Positions 25,648-34,632 are shown, counted from the first letter of the stretch. The stretch: 64,000 nucleotides of DNA from Turneriella sp. (GCA_019186965.1 JABARV010000004.1:1-64000); one strand, 5' to 3'. Notes: a model not told the origin generated them from the letters alone. Numbers and translations: made by a program.

Positions 25648-26478
25648 ATGGCTATAGAAAAAAAATCTCCCGAGGCGATTAAACCGCACAAAATTCAAGT
25701 GAGCTTCGACGACACACTCCCCAAGCATTGGTTTGGCGGGAACGCGTTTTTAACACACCTTTTGAATACATTCACCGCGATTTTTCCCGACGCCGAACGT
25801 TACTTTGTGCGTTGGTCGAAAAAAGCGCTCGCTAATGTCACCGACCCTAAAATTAAAAAAGACATCCAGGGGTTTATCGGCCAAGAAACGATGCACGCCA
25901 ACCAACACGAAAAGCTGTGGGAGACTCTACGCGCGCAAGGCTACGATCTTGAACCCGTGCTTTGGATTGTGCAAAAGCTGGGCTTTAACTGGGTTGAAAG
26001 TATTCTACCCGACAAGGTCAACTATGCAGCAGTGGCGGGCTTTGAACATTTCACCGCGATGTTCGGCGAAATGTATTTTGAAAACCCAGAGCTCATGAAC
26101 ACAATGCACACCGAGATGCGCCGCCTTTTCGAGTGGCACGCTGCCGAAGAAATCGAGCACAAAGCGGTTGCATTCGATCAACTGCAAAGTATCGACGACA
26201 GCTATTTTTTACGCACCGGCGTGATGAATGTTGCAGTGGTGCTCCTCTACCTCGTTGCGTTCGGTAACACGTTTTATTTCATGGCGCAAGACGGTTCGCT
26301 TTTTAATCCCAAAGAATGGATAAACATCTACGAAGGTTTTTTTGGTAAGCACGATTTTGCCCGCAAGAGCTTTTTCAAGTTTATCGAATACTACAAACCT
26401 AATTTCCATCCGTGGGATAACCAAAACTACCATTTGGCCGAGTCCACGCTCAAAGCGTACGAAAAGGAAGCTTCGTAA
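25648..26478 (+). CDS. Predicted metal-dependent hydrolase (PF10118, ferritin-like)
   Basis: A 276-residue helical protein of the predicted metal-dependent hydrolase family (PF10118). Carboxylate/His motifs typical of a di-iron four-helix bundle are visible: QETMHANQHEK (about 80-90), AGFEHFTAMFGEMYF (about 131-145) and EWHAAEEIEHKAVAFD (about 161-176). A hydrophobic helix (VMNVAVVLLYLVAFGNTFYF) near 192-211 could associate with membrane. True activity is not established for the family. Its ribosome site is GAGGAAC before ATG. It is coupled to the M24 gene. Confidence 0.75.
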   Translation: MAIEKKSPEAIKPHKIQVSFDDTLPKHWFGGNAFLTHLLNTFTAIFPDAERYFVRWSKKALANVTDPKIKKDIQGFIGQETMHANQHEKLWETLRAQGYDLEPVLWIVQKLGFNWVESILPDKVNYAAVAGFEHFTAMFGEMYFENPELMNTMHTEMRRLFEWHAAEEIEHKAVAFDQLQSIDDSYFLRTGVMNVAVVLLYLVAFGNTFYFMAQDGSLFNPKEWINIYEGFFGKHDFARKSFFKFIEYYKPNFHPWDNQNYHLAESTLKAYEKEAS

Positions 26479-26565
26479 AATTATCTAAATATTGCTTACT
26501 TGTTTTTTAGCGCGTTGCCACAAAGCAAAACGCACTGTTTTTATATTTTTAAAAAATGTATTTTT

Positions 26566-26595
26566 TTGTCTCGACGAAACAAAACTAAATACAAT
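26566..26595 (+). promoter_or_regulatory. Sigma70-like promoter, possible leaderless transcript
   Basis: TTGTCT (26566-26571), an 18-base spacer and TACAAT (26590-26595). The ATG of the FecR lipoprotein follows only 8 bases later at 26604 and there is no Shine-Dalgarno, so the mRNA may begin at or next to the start codon. Confidence 0.45.
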
Positions 26596-26603
26596 TTTTG
26601 CCT

Positions 26604-27302
26604 ATGAAAACCTACTGGATTGCCATTGCGTCTTTAACAATAATAGCCTGCCAAAAAAAAGAAAATCCTATAAGCGGAAAAATTTTAGCACTTCGTGGAA
26701 GTATAACAGTAGAGCAAATACATACAAATGGAAAAAAGGAAGGGCATCCGGCACAAATTGGGCAAAAATTAAATGTTGGTGACACCATTATTACCGGAAA
26801 AGACGGAAATGCCATCATCGAATTGGCCTCTGCAAAGCTCGAAGTACAAAAAAATACCCGCCTCACTTATGAACGTGGTGACGCCGAACAAAAAGTTTTT
26901 TTGGAACATGGAACCGTATGGACAAATGTTAACCCTGTAGCAAAATCACATTTTTCTGCACGAACTCCCACTGTGGTTGCTGCAGTAAGGGGAACAAAAT
27001 TTCTTTTAACGGCAGATAATCCGCGTTCTTTTATTTGCCACTGCGAAGGCAAAGTTGCTTCAACAAACACGCTTACTTCAGTAACAGAAGTCAATAATAG
27101 CGACTACCAAGAATATTTTCGCGACAAGAAAAATATAAAAGTAACAACGCCCGAACTTGCAACCCTTGGCGTTATAGCAGACCATGCACATTCAGAAATT
27201 GACGATAGTCCTTTAGGTAAAAAAAGTACACTTACCCCCGAAAAAGCGCGCAAAGTCCAAGACTACGTAGAAAAGAAATTTGCAGCGCTCTTAAATAAAT
27301 AA
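26604..27302 (+). CDS. FecR-domain lipoprotein
   Basis: A 232-residue lipoprotein; the leader ends LTIIAC (lipobox). A FecR domain spans about 25-150: ILALRGSITVEQ, GQKLNVGDTIITGKDGNAIIEL, LTYERGDAEQKVFLEHGTVWTNV, HFSARTPTVVAAVRGTKF. FecR domains are common in Leptospira lipoproteins without any sigma/anti-sigma partner, as here. A CHC (SFICHCEGKV) follows the domain. The ATG at 26604 is chosen over a TTG at 26598. It is a stand-alone gene with its own promoter. Confidence 0.75.
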   Translation: MKTYWIAIASLTIIACQKKENPISGKILALRGSITVEQIHTNGKKEGHPAQIGQKLNVGDTIITGKDGNAIIELASAKLEVQKNTRLTYERGDAEQKVFLEHGTVWTNVNPVAKSHFSARTPTVVAAVRGTKFLLTADNPRSFICHCEGKVASTNTLTSVTEVNNSDYQEYFRDKKNIKVTTPELATLGVIADHAHSEIDDSPLGKKSTLTPEKARKVQDYVEKKFAALLNK

Positions 27303-27354
27303 AAAGTCGAAAGCTGCTTTTTGCCGCATCGACCATCCCACCTTTGGCCATTCT

Positions 27355-28107
27355 ATGGCAGGCCACAGTAAATGGAAAAATATACAACACCGTAAAGGTG
27401 CAGCAGACGCAAAGCGTGGAGCAATCTTCACCAAACTTGCAAAAGAGATTATGGTTGCATCTAAATTGGGAGGTAGCGACGAGAATGCAAACCCTCGGTT
27501 ACGCACCGCCGTTCTTAAGGCACGGCAAAGCTCGATGCCCAAAGACAATATAGAGCGTGCAATAAAAAAAGGTGCTGGCGAACTCGAGGGAGTAAACTAC
27601 GAAGAGGGGATCTACGAGGGGTATGGGCCTGGCGGTATTGCAATTATGGTCGAGGTTATGACCGATAAAAAGTCCAGAACCGTTCCTGAGCTTAAAAGCC
27701 TATTTAAATCAAACGGTGGTACAATGGCAGATGCAAACGCCGTTGCGTACCTTTTTGACAAAAAGGGCTTGATTCTTGTTGAAGGCGATAATATCACAGA
27801 AGAAGCAATAATGGATATTGCGCTGGAATCGGGCGCAGAAGATATTGAACAAGACGACGAAAAAATTTTTGCGGTAAAAACACAGGTAAATGATTTCCAT
27901 ACAGTACTTGGCGCAATGGAACCTAAGGTTTCTGCGTACGGTTTTAAAATTATCGAATCGGGGCTTAAATATATTCCACAAACAACAGTTGCTGTCGATG
28001 GCGAAAAAGCAAAAGAAGCGCTTGAACTCATCGACGCTTTGGAAAGCCACGACGATGTGCAAAACGTGTACACAAACCTTGAGTGGAACGATAGTTTAAT
28101 GGCGTAA
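27355..28107 (+). CDS. yebC: YebC/TACO1-family translation/regulatory factor
   Basis: A 250-residue YebC-family protein with the invariant start MAGHSKWKNIQHRKGAADAK, the RQSSMPKDNIERAIKKGAGE block, EGYGPGGIAIMVEVMTDKK and FKSNGGTMADANAVAYLF. Full length. Members act in translation of proline-rich stretches (TACO1/YebC2-like) or as DNA-binding regulators. In many bacteria it precedes ruvC, but here it converges on the namZ-like gene with only 4 bases between stops. Confidence 0.93.
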   Translation: MAGHSKWKNIQHRKGAADAKRGAIFTKLAKEIMVASKLGGSDENANPRLRTAVLKARQSSMPKDNIERAIKKGAGELEGVNYEEGIYEGYGPGGIAIMVEVMTDKKSRTVPELKSLFKSNGGTMADANAVAYLFDKKGLILVEGDNITEEAIMDIALESGAEDIEQDDEKIFAVKTQVNDFHTVLGAMEPKVSAYGFKIIESGLKYIPQTTVAVDGEKAKEALELIDALESHDDVQNVYTNLEWNDSLMA

Positions 28108-28111
28108 TTTT

Positions 28112-29287
28112 TTATTTATAAAGCCATTGCGAAGACGATTTTTCTTTAAAGAGGCGTTCTTCTTTTTGGTATTCTTCGCGGTATTTTTCTAAAACTCCAC
28201 CTTTCTCGATGGCAAGGCGAAATTTATCCGAACCCGTAAGTAAATCTATCGCCAAGATGTCCGTTACATATTCGTAAGGTTCTTGCCGCCATAAAAATTC
28301 TTTGGGCCATAAGCTTTGCACAACACGCACCATTTCAAGCCCAGTGTAAAAGCTCTCAAAGCGGAGTACATCCGTCACGTGCACAAAAACGCCGCCACAT
28401 ACTTCGTCTTTGAATTTATGGAACGTCGGTTTAAAAAAGAGAGGCCTAAAATAAACTCCTGGAAGCTTTAACGCGTTAAGCACCTGCGCATACGCTTGCG
28501 GATCTATAAAGGGTGCACCTATAATTTCAAAGGGACGCGTTGTACCTCTTCCTTCAGAAACATTAGTACCTTCAAAAAGGCAGGTTCCCGCGTAAACGGT
28601 GTTGGTTTCAAACGTGGGCATGTTAGGTGAAGGCTGCACCCATAACCCGTGTGTGTCGTTATAAAGCATTTTGCGCTGCCAGTTTTTAAGTGTAATGACT
28701 TCAAGGTTTGCATTCCACTTTTCACACACATTTAAATAACGAAGAAGTTCTCCCAAAGTAAGCGCGTGCCGCACCGGAAGAGGGTATGCCCCCACAAATG
28801 AAAAACAAGACGGAGTAACTACTCCGCCCTCAACAACTATACCGCCTAAAGGATTTGGGCGATCGCACACCAGTACGCGAATTCTAAACTTTGAAGTAGC
28901 CCTTACCAAAAATGCGGCGGTATATGCATACGTATAGTAGCGAACACCAATATCTTGGATATCGATAACAAGCGTGTCAATATCTACCAAATCTTCGTCT
29001 TTAGGATAAAGCTCGGCAAGGGTTTGTCCATAAAGGCTTTTGGTTTTTATTTTTGTAAAGGTATCAACTGCATCTTCAATAGTTATCTGATCTTGCTCCG
29101 TACCAAAAAGTCCATGCTCAGGCACAAAAATTTTTTTAGGGATTAATCCCTTTTGTAAAAGAACCTCAAAAAGATATTTGCCTTCTCGCGATACAGAACT
29201 CTGGTTTACAAAAAGAGCAAAATTTTTTCCCTTTAAATATCTTTCTGCGTTTTCTAAAAAAATATCTATACCAAATGCAACTTGCAT
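28112..29287 (-). CDS. namZ: NamZ-like exo-beta-N-acetylmuramidase (DUF1343)
   Basis: A 391-residue protein of the DUF1343 / GH171 family, whose characterised member NamZ removes terminal MurNAc from peptidoglycan fragments. Family blocks visible: NFALFVNQSSVSREGKYLFE, FVPEHGLFGTEQD, LVIDIQDIGVRYYTYAYTAA, VCDRPNPLGGIVVEGGV, PLPVRHALTLGELLRYLN, WVQPSPNMPTFET and FEGTNVSEGRGTTRPFEIIGAP. Usual NamZ proteins are exported; here no signal peptide is seen at the ATG, so it may act in the cytosol on imported muropeptides or use an unrecognised export path. It is last in an operon after AmgK- and MurU-like genes. AAGG precedes the ATG. Confidence 0.85.
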   Translation of the reverse strand: MQVAFGIDIFLENAERYLKGKNFALFVNQSSVSREGKYLFEVLLQKGLIPKKIFVPEHGLFGTEQDQITIEDAVDTFTKIKTKSLYGQTLAELYPKDEDLVDIDTLVIDIQDIGVRYYTYAYTAAFLVRATSKFRIRVLVCDRPNPLGGIVVEGGVVTPSCFSFVGAYPLPVRHALTLGELLRYLNVCEKWNANLEVITLKNWQRKMLYNDTHGLWVQPSPNMPTFETNTVYAGTCLFEGTNVSEGRGTTRPFEIIGAPFIDPQAYAQVLNALKLPGVYFRPLFFKPTFHKFKDEVCGGVFVHVTDVLRFESFYTGLEMVRVVQSLWPKEFLWRQEPYEYVTDILAIDLLTGSDKFRLAIEKGGVLEKYREEYQKEERLFKEKSSSQWLYK

Positions 29288-29302
29288 ATTACCTTATGCT
29301 AT

Positions 29303-30052
29303 TTAACCAAACGCCGTTCTAATATGTGGGTGTAAAATTTTTTGCCAATACCATGCATCGCTTGCTACAGCATTACTGGCAGCGTGGTAGTTTTCTGGTG
29401 TGCCGCAGTCGAACCAAGTTCCTTCATGCGTATATGCACACACCCGCGCCCCCGATGCGATTAGCGAGACATACGCGGTGTAAACAATACTCGAAGGCTC
29501 CTTATGTAAATACTTCCACAAAAGCGGCTCAAAAACGGCAACACCAGCATAAAGATGTTTTCCCGTACTTTTTTTATCCAGTGTCCGGTTGATATCTACA
29601 ATCGCGTCTTTTTCACCCAAAGTAATGGGGGCAATTTTATCGGCGTCTTTGTGCGGCACAACAACAAGGGTTAAGTCGGCTAAGCGAGCCTCGTGGAAAC
29701 GCAAAAGGCGCTCTATATCGATGCCAGCGACAATATCTGCATTCGCCAGAAGTACGCGCTCTTCTTTCAAGAATGCTTCGCAAGCTTTAAGACCGCCGCC
29801 TGTATCGAGTAACTTTTTTTCGTGCGAAATATAAAGCTCCCAAGGCTGTTCAATTTTTTCTAAAACAGCGCGTATAGTTTCTGGTGCATGGTGTGTATTT
29901 ACTGCAAGTTTTTTTACTTTAGCTTCAAAGAAGAAATTGAGTGGATATACAAGCATGGGTAGTCCTGCAATAGGCAATGCAGGTTTCGCAATCTTGTCGG
30001 TAAGGGGTTTTAGCCGTGTGCCCAGCCCGGCTGCAAGTAAAAAGCCATTCAT
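29303..30052 (-). CDS. murU: MurU-like nucleotidyltransferase (MurNAc-1-P uridylyltransferase)
   Basis: A 249-residue Rossmann-type sugar-1-phosphate nucleotidyltransferase. The signature LAAGLGTRLKPLTDKIAKP (about 6-24) is followed by ANADIVAGID (Mg site Asp) and HLYAGVAVFEP and ends in GTWFDCGTPENYHAA. The short length, with no left-handed helix domain, and its position beside an aminoglycoside-kinase-like gene favour MurU, which makes UDP-MurNAc from MurNAc-1-phosphate, over GlmU or RfbA. The start overlaps the amgK stop in an ATGA arrangement (30049-30052), indicating coupling. Confidence 0.75.
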   Translation of the reverse strand: MNGFLLAAGLGTRLKPLTDKIAKPALPIAGLPMLVYPLNFFFEAKVKKLAVNTHHAPETIRAVLEKIEQPWELYISHEKKLLDTGGGLKACEAFLKEERVLLANADIVAGIDIERLLRFHEARLADLTLVVVPHKDADKIAPITLGEKDAIVDINRTLDKKSTGKHLYAGVAVFEPLLWKYLHKEPSSIVYTAYVSLIASGARVCAYTHEGTWFDCGTPENYHAASNAVASDAWYWQKILHPHIRTAFG

Positions 30053-31065
30053 GCTTTTTGGACCTCTACAAAATACTTCGTGAGGTTTGGTAAATTTGGA
30101 TCTATAGCAATAACTTTTTCTAACATTGCTATCGCCGGGGCAATATAACCAGCAAAGTCTTTTCGCCCCAAAGACGCTTGGTAACCAAATGTGCCTATCG
30201 CTTTAACAATACGCTGGTATGCGCTACGATAAAAATAAAGATAAAATTCGTCACGCACTTGGTTGTGTATTTTTTTTCCTAAGACAAATGCTTCCTCTAA
30301 AAGTTTCGCGTGGGTATCGGAATCTATCGGGGTATACGCGTCAAAAAGGAGGGAGGCTAAATCGTATTGGACTAACCCAAGACGTGCGTCTTGAAAATCG
30401 ATAATAGAAAAATTACCCTCCGTACATTTTTTTTCTACAGTGTTTTTGATAAATATATTGCGCGAATGGTAGTCACGGTGTGTAAAAAACTTTTTTAATG
30501 GCGCGGCGAGAAATTCTGCTATACACAAAAAATCTTTACGTAAGCGTTCTTTATCTGTATTTGAAAGGTTTATAGCAAAATATTTTTCGAGGGCGTGCTC
30601 AATAAAAAAATCTAACTCGAACATAAATTTAGGCACGTCGAATTCACGCGTAAAAGCTACGCAATTTTTGTCTTCTTTTAGCGATTGGTATGAATACATG
30701 TTTTCAATCGCTTTTAAATAAAGCGGAGCTATAGCATTTGGGTTTTGGGAAACGCAAGTATTAAGGCTTATATCTCCTAAATCTTCTTGCAGCATTATTC
30801 CATTTGCTATGCCAGTAAAATAAATTTCTGGTACAGCAATTTTTCTCTTTTTTAAAAAATCTTGTACGTTTAAAACCATTGGCATTGTGTTTTTTGCGCT
30901 TTCGGGTAATTCGTAGACGCCAATTATCGAAGTTTTGTCTTTGAGGTAGAGGCGAAAATAACGCCGGCTTGAAGCTTCAGGAACAAGCGGGATAAAATTT
31001 TCAAGCGTAGGAAATTTTATTTTTTCAAGAGCGTCTAAAAAATTTTCTTTAAGCGCCGTATCCAT
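30049..31065 (-). CDS. amgK: AmgK-like cell-wall amino-sugar kinase (APH fold)
   Basis: A 338-residue aminoglycoside-phosphotransferase-fold kinase: SSRRYFRLYLKDKTSIIG (N-lobe), catalytic loop THRDYHSRNIFI (about 197-208) and IIDFQDARLGLVQYDLASLL (DFQD Mg site). This matches AmgK, which phosphorylates the anomeric position of MurNAc/GlcNAc. It overlaps the uridylyltransferase gene by 4 bases, and its own start overlaps the upstream gene's stop by one base. amgK-murU adjacency is the classical arrangement in Pseudomonas. Confidence 0.75.
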   Translation of the reverse strand: MDTALKENFLDALEKIKFPTLENFIPLVPEASSRRYFRLYLKDKTSIIGVYELPESAKNTMPMVLNVQDFLKKRKIAVPEIYFTGIANGIMLQEDLGDISLNTCVSQNPNAIAPLYLKAIENMYSYQSLKEDKNCVAFTREFDVPKFMFELDFFIEHALEKYFAINLSNTDKERLRKDFLCIAEFLAAPLKKFFTHRDYHSRNIFIKNTVEKKCTEGNFSIIDFQDARLGLVQYDLASLLFDAYTPIDSDTHAKLLEEAFVLGKKIHNQVRDEFYLYFYRSAYQRIVKAIGTFGYQASLGRKDFAGYIAPAIAMLEKVIAIDPNLPNLTKYFVEVQKA

Positions 31066-31808
31066 TAAAAAATTCCTTGCTCGTTATTTTGCTCGGCAAC
31101 GCCCGATAGCGCAGTTATTATTTTATTCCCCCACCGGTTTAGTTTTTTTTCCATTGGGACATAAGGAAGCCAGCGGTTAAGCGGGCGTAAAAAAACTTCG
31201 GTGGATTTTTTATCGGCAAAAAGCTTGTAATCAAACTTGCTGTCGCCTTTTGCCAAATATCCCATGTAATAATAGTCAAAATTATGTTCTAACGCGTATT
31301 TTATTTCTAATAGAAACAAAAATTTTCCTAGACTAAAACTCGCATACGAAGGTTCGTAGAAATGTAAAATACCTGTGTTTGTTTTTGCGCCAACGTCGAA
31401 ATATCCCACCGCAACTAATTTTTTTTTATCGCGCACCTCTAGCATATACGTATCGTATGCGTTTGAAAGTTCGTTATCGAGCAAGTATTCTGTAACCGTT
31501 TGCGACATAGAGAAGTTTATTGATGCGCGATACCGTAGGAAAAGATTTTCTATTTCGGGATTGATTTCCCATGGTTTTATAGCTACAGCAAGTTCTTTAT
31601 TTTTCGCTTCAATACGCCGTGCAGAACGTGAGGGGTTATACCGTTTAAGGTCGATGCGAAGCCAAAACACAGGAACAAATTCGTCGGTGCGCATAATTAA
31701 ATCTGTAGTTATGAAACTTTGCCCAATGCGGTACCAGCCTTTCGAAAGCCCCGCGTCGAGAGAGGTGCCTTTAAGGCTTTTGGGATAAACGCTTTCGTAG
31801 TAAATCAT
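31065..31808 (-). CDS. Aminoacyl-tRNA-protein transferase homologue (ATE/Bpt-like)
   Basis: A 247-residue member of the arginyl/leucyl-tRNA-protein transferase superfamily. Family-like features are the N-terminal YPKSLKGTSLDAGLSKGWYRIGQ, then LAVAIKPWEIN, LVAVGYFDVGAKTNTGILHFYEP and SFSLGKFLFLLEIKYALEHNFDYYYMGYL, typical of the C-terminal GNAT-like ATE domain. The usual Cys-rich (CPYLP-type) N-terminal motif is missing, so the enzyme may not use the same degron or tRNA. Known members add Leu or Arg to protein N-termini for proteolysis. It sits between smc and amgK on one strand. Confidence 0.7.
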   Translation of the reverse strand: MIYYESVYPKSLKGTSLDAGLSKGWYRIGQSFITTDLIMRTDEFVPVFWLRIDLKRYNPSRSARRIEAKNKELAVAIKPWEINPEIENLFLRYRASINFSMSQTVTEYLLDNELSNAYDTYMLEVRDKKKLVAVGYFDVGAKTNTGILHFYEPSYASFSLGKFLFLLEIKYALEHNFDYYYMGYLAKGDSKFDYKLFADKKSTEVFLRPLNRWLPYVPMEKKLNRWGNKIITALSGVAEQNNEQGIF

Positions 31809-31837
31809 ACAAAAAAAGAAACGATTTTTGAACAGGC

Positions 31838-34594
31838 TTAAAGGACAGTTTTTTTCGTTAGTTCAACGCTGAGTAATGTACTTACCCCCGGTTCGTTCAT
31901 CGTCACGCCGTAAAGCACCTGTGCTTTTGCCATTGTTTTTTTGTTGTGTGTAATGAGGATAAATTGTGTGTTTTTTGCGAAGTCATCTAAAAGCGTTAAA
32001 AAGCGCCCGACATTTTGTTCGTCGAGTGGCGCATCAATTTCGTCGAGAACACAAAAAGGCGCGGAGCGAACCATATAAATCGCAAACATGAGAGCAATTG
32101 CCGTCATTGCTTTTTCTCCCCCAGACATAAGCCGCATCGACTTCGTATTTTTTCCTGGAGGGGTCGCTTCAATTTCAATTCCACTGGTAAGCGGATTATC
32201 AATATCCAGAAGTTCAAGGCGAGCATGGCCGCCGTTAAAGAGCTTACCAAAAATTGAAGCAAAATTATTGTTTATTTGCTCAAACGATTCGCGAAAAAGC
32301 GCTTCGGATTTTTGCTGTATCTCTTGCATCACTTTTTCAATATCTGCACGTGCTTTAAGGATATCGTCTACTTGCGATTTTTGGTGGTTATACATTTCTT
32401 GGATATGCCGGTGTTGCTCAATAGCTAACTGGTTAATTTGTCCCAAAGAAGAGATTAAACGCTGCAATTCTGAAAATTTTTCTTTTTCGTCGGATAAATT
32501 GAAACGGCCCGAAGAAAAATTTTGCGAAAGTTCTTGCCAACTTAACGCATAGTCGTTGTAAATATTCTGGAGGATTTGGTCGCGTGTTCCGTTGAGTGTG
32601 CCAAGTTTTCCTTCAAGCTCGTTCACCGCGACAAAAACCTCGTCCGTTTTGTTAGACTCGCGCTTCATGGTATCTACAAGTTCTTGCCTTTTGTCGTCGA
32701 CCTTTTGGATTTCTTTTTCAATACCTTGGATACGCAAACTTTCTTTTTCAATTCCACTTTTGAGTTTTTCGATTTCGCGCGTTAGATTTTTTTGTTCTTG
32801 TAATATTTGTATAAGTGAACGATCGCCTTCGGTAAATTGCGTGCGCACAAAATGCATGTTCGTTTCTTCGCTAGTTACCTGTTCAGCGAGATTTTTTTCT
32901 TTCTCTTTAACGCTTGAAATTTGGACGTTGATTGATTTTATTTCACCTAAGAGCTTTTCGCGCTCTTGCCTCTTGGTTGCAATTTCCTCTGCGAGAGATT
33001 GTTTTTTTTGTAATAAATTTTGTTCTGTTTTTAATGCATCAGCAATTGTTTTTTCAATCTTTTGGATTTGTTCGTCGAGTTCTTCTTTGCGCGAATGAAC
33101 CCCGCCTTTCTCGAATAAAATTTCGTGCAAGCCTCTACTTACTTCAGAAAGCAGGTGTGCATGTTTTGTGATACTTGCAATGTCGCCGCTTGTAAGTAAT
33201 TTTTGTACTTCGTTTTTAATTTTTTTTGTATCGTCTTCCGGGAGTTCAACAATTTTTTTAAGGGCTTCATTTACCTTACCAGATAATTTTTCAATTTCGG
33301 CAAATGCACTGTCGCGGTTTTTCGCTGTTTTTTCCCATTTCGCTTTTTCATTTTTAAGAGAAATTAAAAGTTCGTGGATTGTTTCTTCTTGCTTTTGGCT
33401 TACCTCTGCTAATTTTTTCTCTGCTGCCGTTTTTTCTAAATATAAATTTTTTAAGGCGGCATCTGCAGCTTTTGTTTCTTCGACACACGCAGTAATTCTT
33501 TCTTGTAAACGCGCAATTTCTTTTTCTATATCAGAAACTTTAAGGTCGAGTTTTAACGTAAACTGGTTTTGTTCAGCAGCTTCGTTTTTAAGCTCTTTAA
33601 TTCTTTTTTCAAGCCGCTTTATTTGGGTAGAAAGCCCGTCGAGTTGGCTTTGGATTGTACTTTTTCTATTTTCGTGCGTTTCAAGGGTGCGTGATAGCTG
33701 CGCAATTTTTTCTGTTGCCACTTGGCTTGAGACATCTTTTTTATGGAGTTCTTCTTTTAGGGTGCGTTCGTCTTCGTCGAGCGATGACAGGCGTTCTTGC
33801 ATTTGGATAAGTTTTTGCTGTATTTTTTCTTTCTCCGCATGCCGACGGTTTAGCTTTTCTTTCACCTCGTCAATTTTCGTATTGGTGTCTTTCACCATGA
33901 GGTAACGAATTTTCAAATCATGGTCTTTTGCCTTTGCCATGAGCGAATTATATTCGGCTGTCTTTTTTGCCTGTTCAGCAATCTTTTTAAGTTCGTTCCC
34001 TAACGAGTGTTGAATGTCTTCGACACGCGTTAAGTTAAGTTCGGTATTCTGTAAGTTTTTTTCTGCTTCTTCGCGTTGTGCCTTGAAGCGCGAAATCCCC
34101 GCAGCCTCTTCAAAAATAAGCCTTCTGTCTTCTGGTTTACTCGACAGGATTTGGTCCATCCTCCCTTGTTCCATAAAAGAATACGATGACTTACCAATTC
34201 CTGTGTCGCGGAACAAGTCTTCAATTTCTTTAAGCGCAACGCGGCTATCGTTGATAAAATACTGGCTTTGCCCGTCGCGGTAAAGGCGCCTACCGACCTT
34301 CACATCGTCTGTGTCGATTTTTAAAAGCCGTATACGGTTATCAAAAGTGAGAGAAACTTGCGCAAAATTTGCTCCCTTTCTGCTTGCAGTTCCCGAAAAA
34401 ATGACATCTTCCATTTTTTCGCCGCGCATCGTTTTGACGGATTTCTCGCCCAAAACCCATTTCATCGAGTCGAGTACGTTTGATTTGCCACAACCGTTTG
34501 GCCCCACGACTCCAGATATAGACGTGGAGAACGTAATTTTGGTTTTGTCTGCAAAGGATTTAAATCCTAAAATTTCGAGTTCTTTAAGAAGCAT
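31838..34594 (-). CDS. smc: Chromosome segregation ATPase SMC, short form without usual hinge
   Basis: A 918-residue SMC. The N-terminal head has FKSFADKTKITF, Walker A GPNGCGKSN (about 32-40), the RLIFEEAAGI block and MEQGRMDQIL. The C-terminal head has the signature LMSGGEKAMTAIAL and Walker B FCVLDEIDAPLDE. Long coiled coils fill the middle. Typical bacterial SMCs are about 1150-1190 residues with a globular hinge of about 150 residues containing glycine-rich motifs; here the centre (about 440-500) is only a short interruption (LPEDDTKKIKNEVQ, then SRGLHEILFEKGGVHS). Short SMCs are also found in other spirochaetes. It leads the operon; 29 bases separate it from the next gene. Confidence 0.9.
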   Translation of the reverse strand: MLLKELEILGFKSFADKTKITFSTSISGVVGPNGCGKSNVLDSMKWVLGEKSVKTMRGEKMEDVIFSGTASRKGANFAQVSLTFDNRIRLLKIDTDDVKVGRRLYRDGQSQYFINDSRVALKEIEDLFRDTGIGKSSYSFMEQGRMDQILSSKPEDRRLIFEEAAGISRFKAQREEAEKNLQNTELNLTRVEDIQHSLGNELKKIAEQAKKTAEYNSLMAKAKDHDLKIRYLMVKDTNTKIDEVKEKLNRRHAEKEKIQQKLIQMQERLSSLDEDERTLKEELHKKDVSSQVATEKIAQLSRTLETHENRKSTIQSQLDGLSTQIKRLEKRIKELKNEAAEQNQFTLKLDLKVSDIEKEIARLQERITACVEETKAADAALKNLYLEKTAAEKKLAEVSQKQEETIHELLISLKNEKAKWEKTAKNRDSAFAEIEKLSGKVNEALKKIVELPEDDTKKIKNEVQKLLTSGDIASITKHAHLLSEVSRGLHEILFEKGGVHSRKEELDEQIQKIEKTIADALKTEQNLLQKKQSLAEEIATKRQEREKLLGEIKSINVQISSVKEKEKNLAEQVTSEETNMHFVRTQFTEGDRSLIQILQEQKNLTREIEKLKSGIEKESLRIQGIEKEIQKVDDKRQELVDTMKRESNKTDEVFVAVNELEGKLGTLNGTRDQILQNIYNDYALSWQELSQNFSSGRFNLSDEKEKFSELQRLISSLGQINQLAIEQHRHIQEMYNHQKSQVDDILKARADIEKVMQEIQQKSEALFRESFEQINNNFASIFGKLFNGGHARLELLDIDNPLTSGIEIEATPPGKNTKSMRLMSGGEKAMTAIALMFAIYMVRSAPFCVLDEIDAPLDEQNVGRFLTLLDDFAKNTQFILITHNKKTMAKAQVLYGVTMNEPGVSTLLSVELTKKTVL

Positions 34595-34632
34595 TTTGCT
34601 TGAAAGTATGTTTTACAAATTCTCATCACCTT

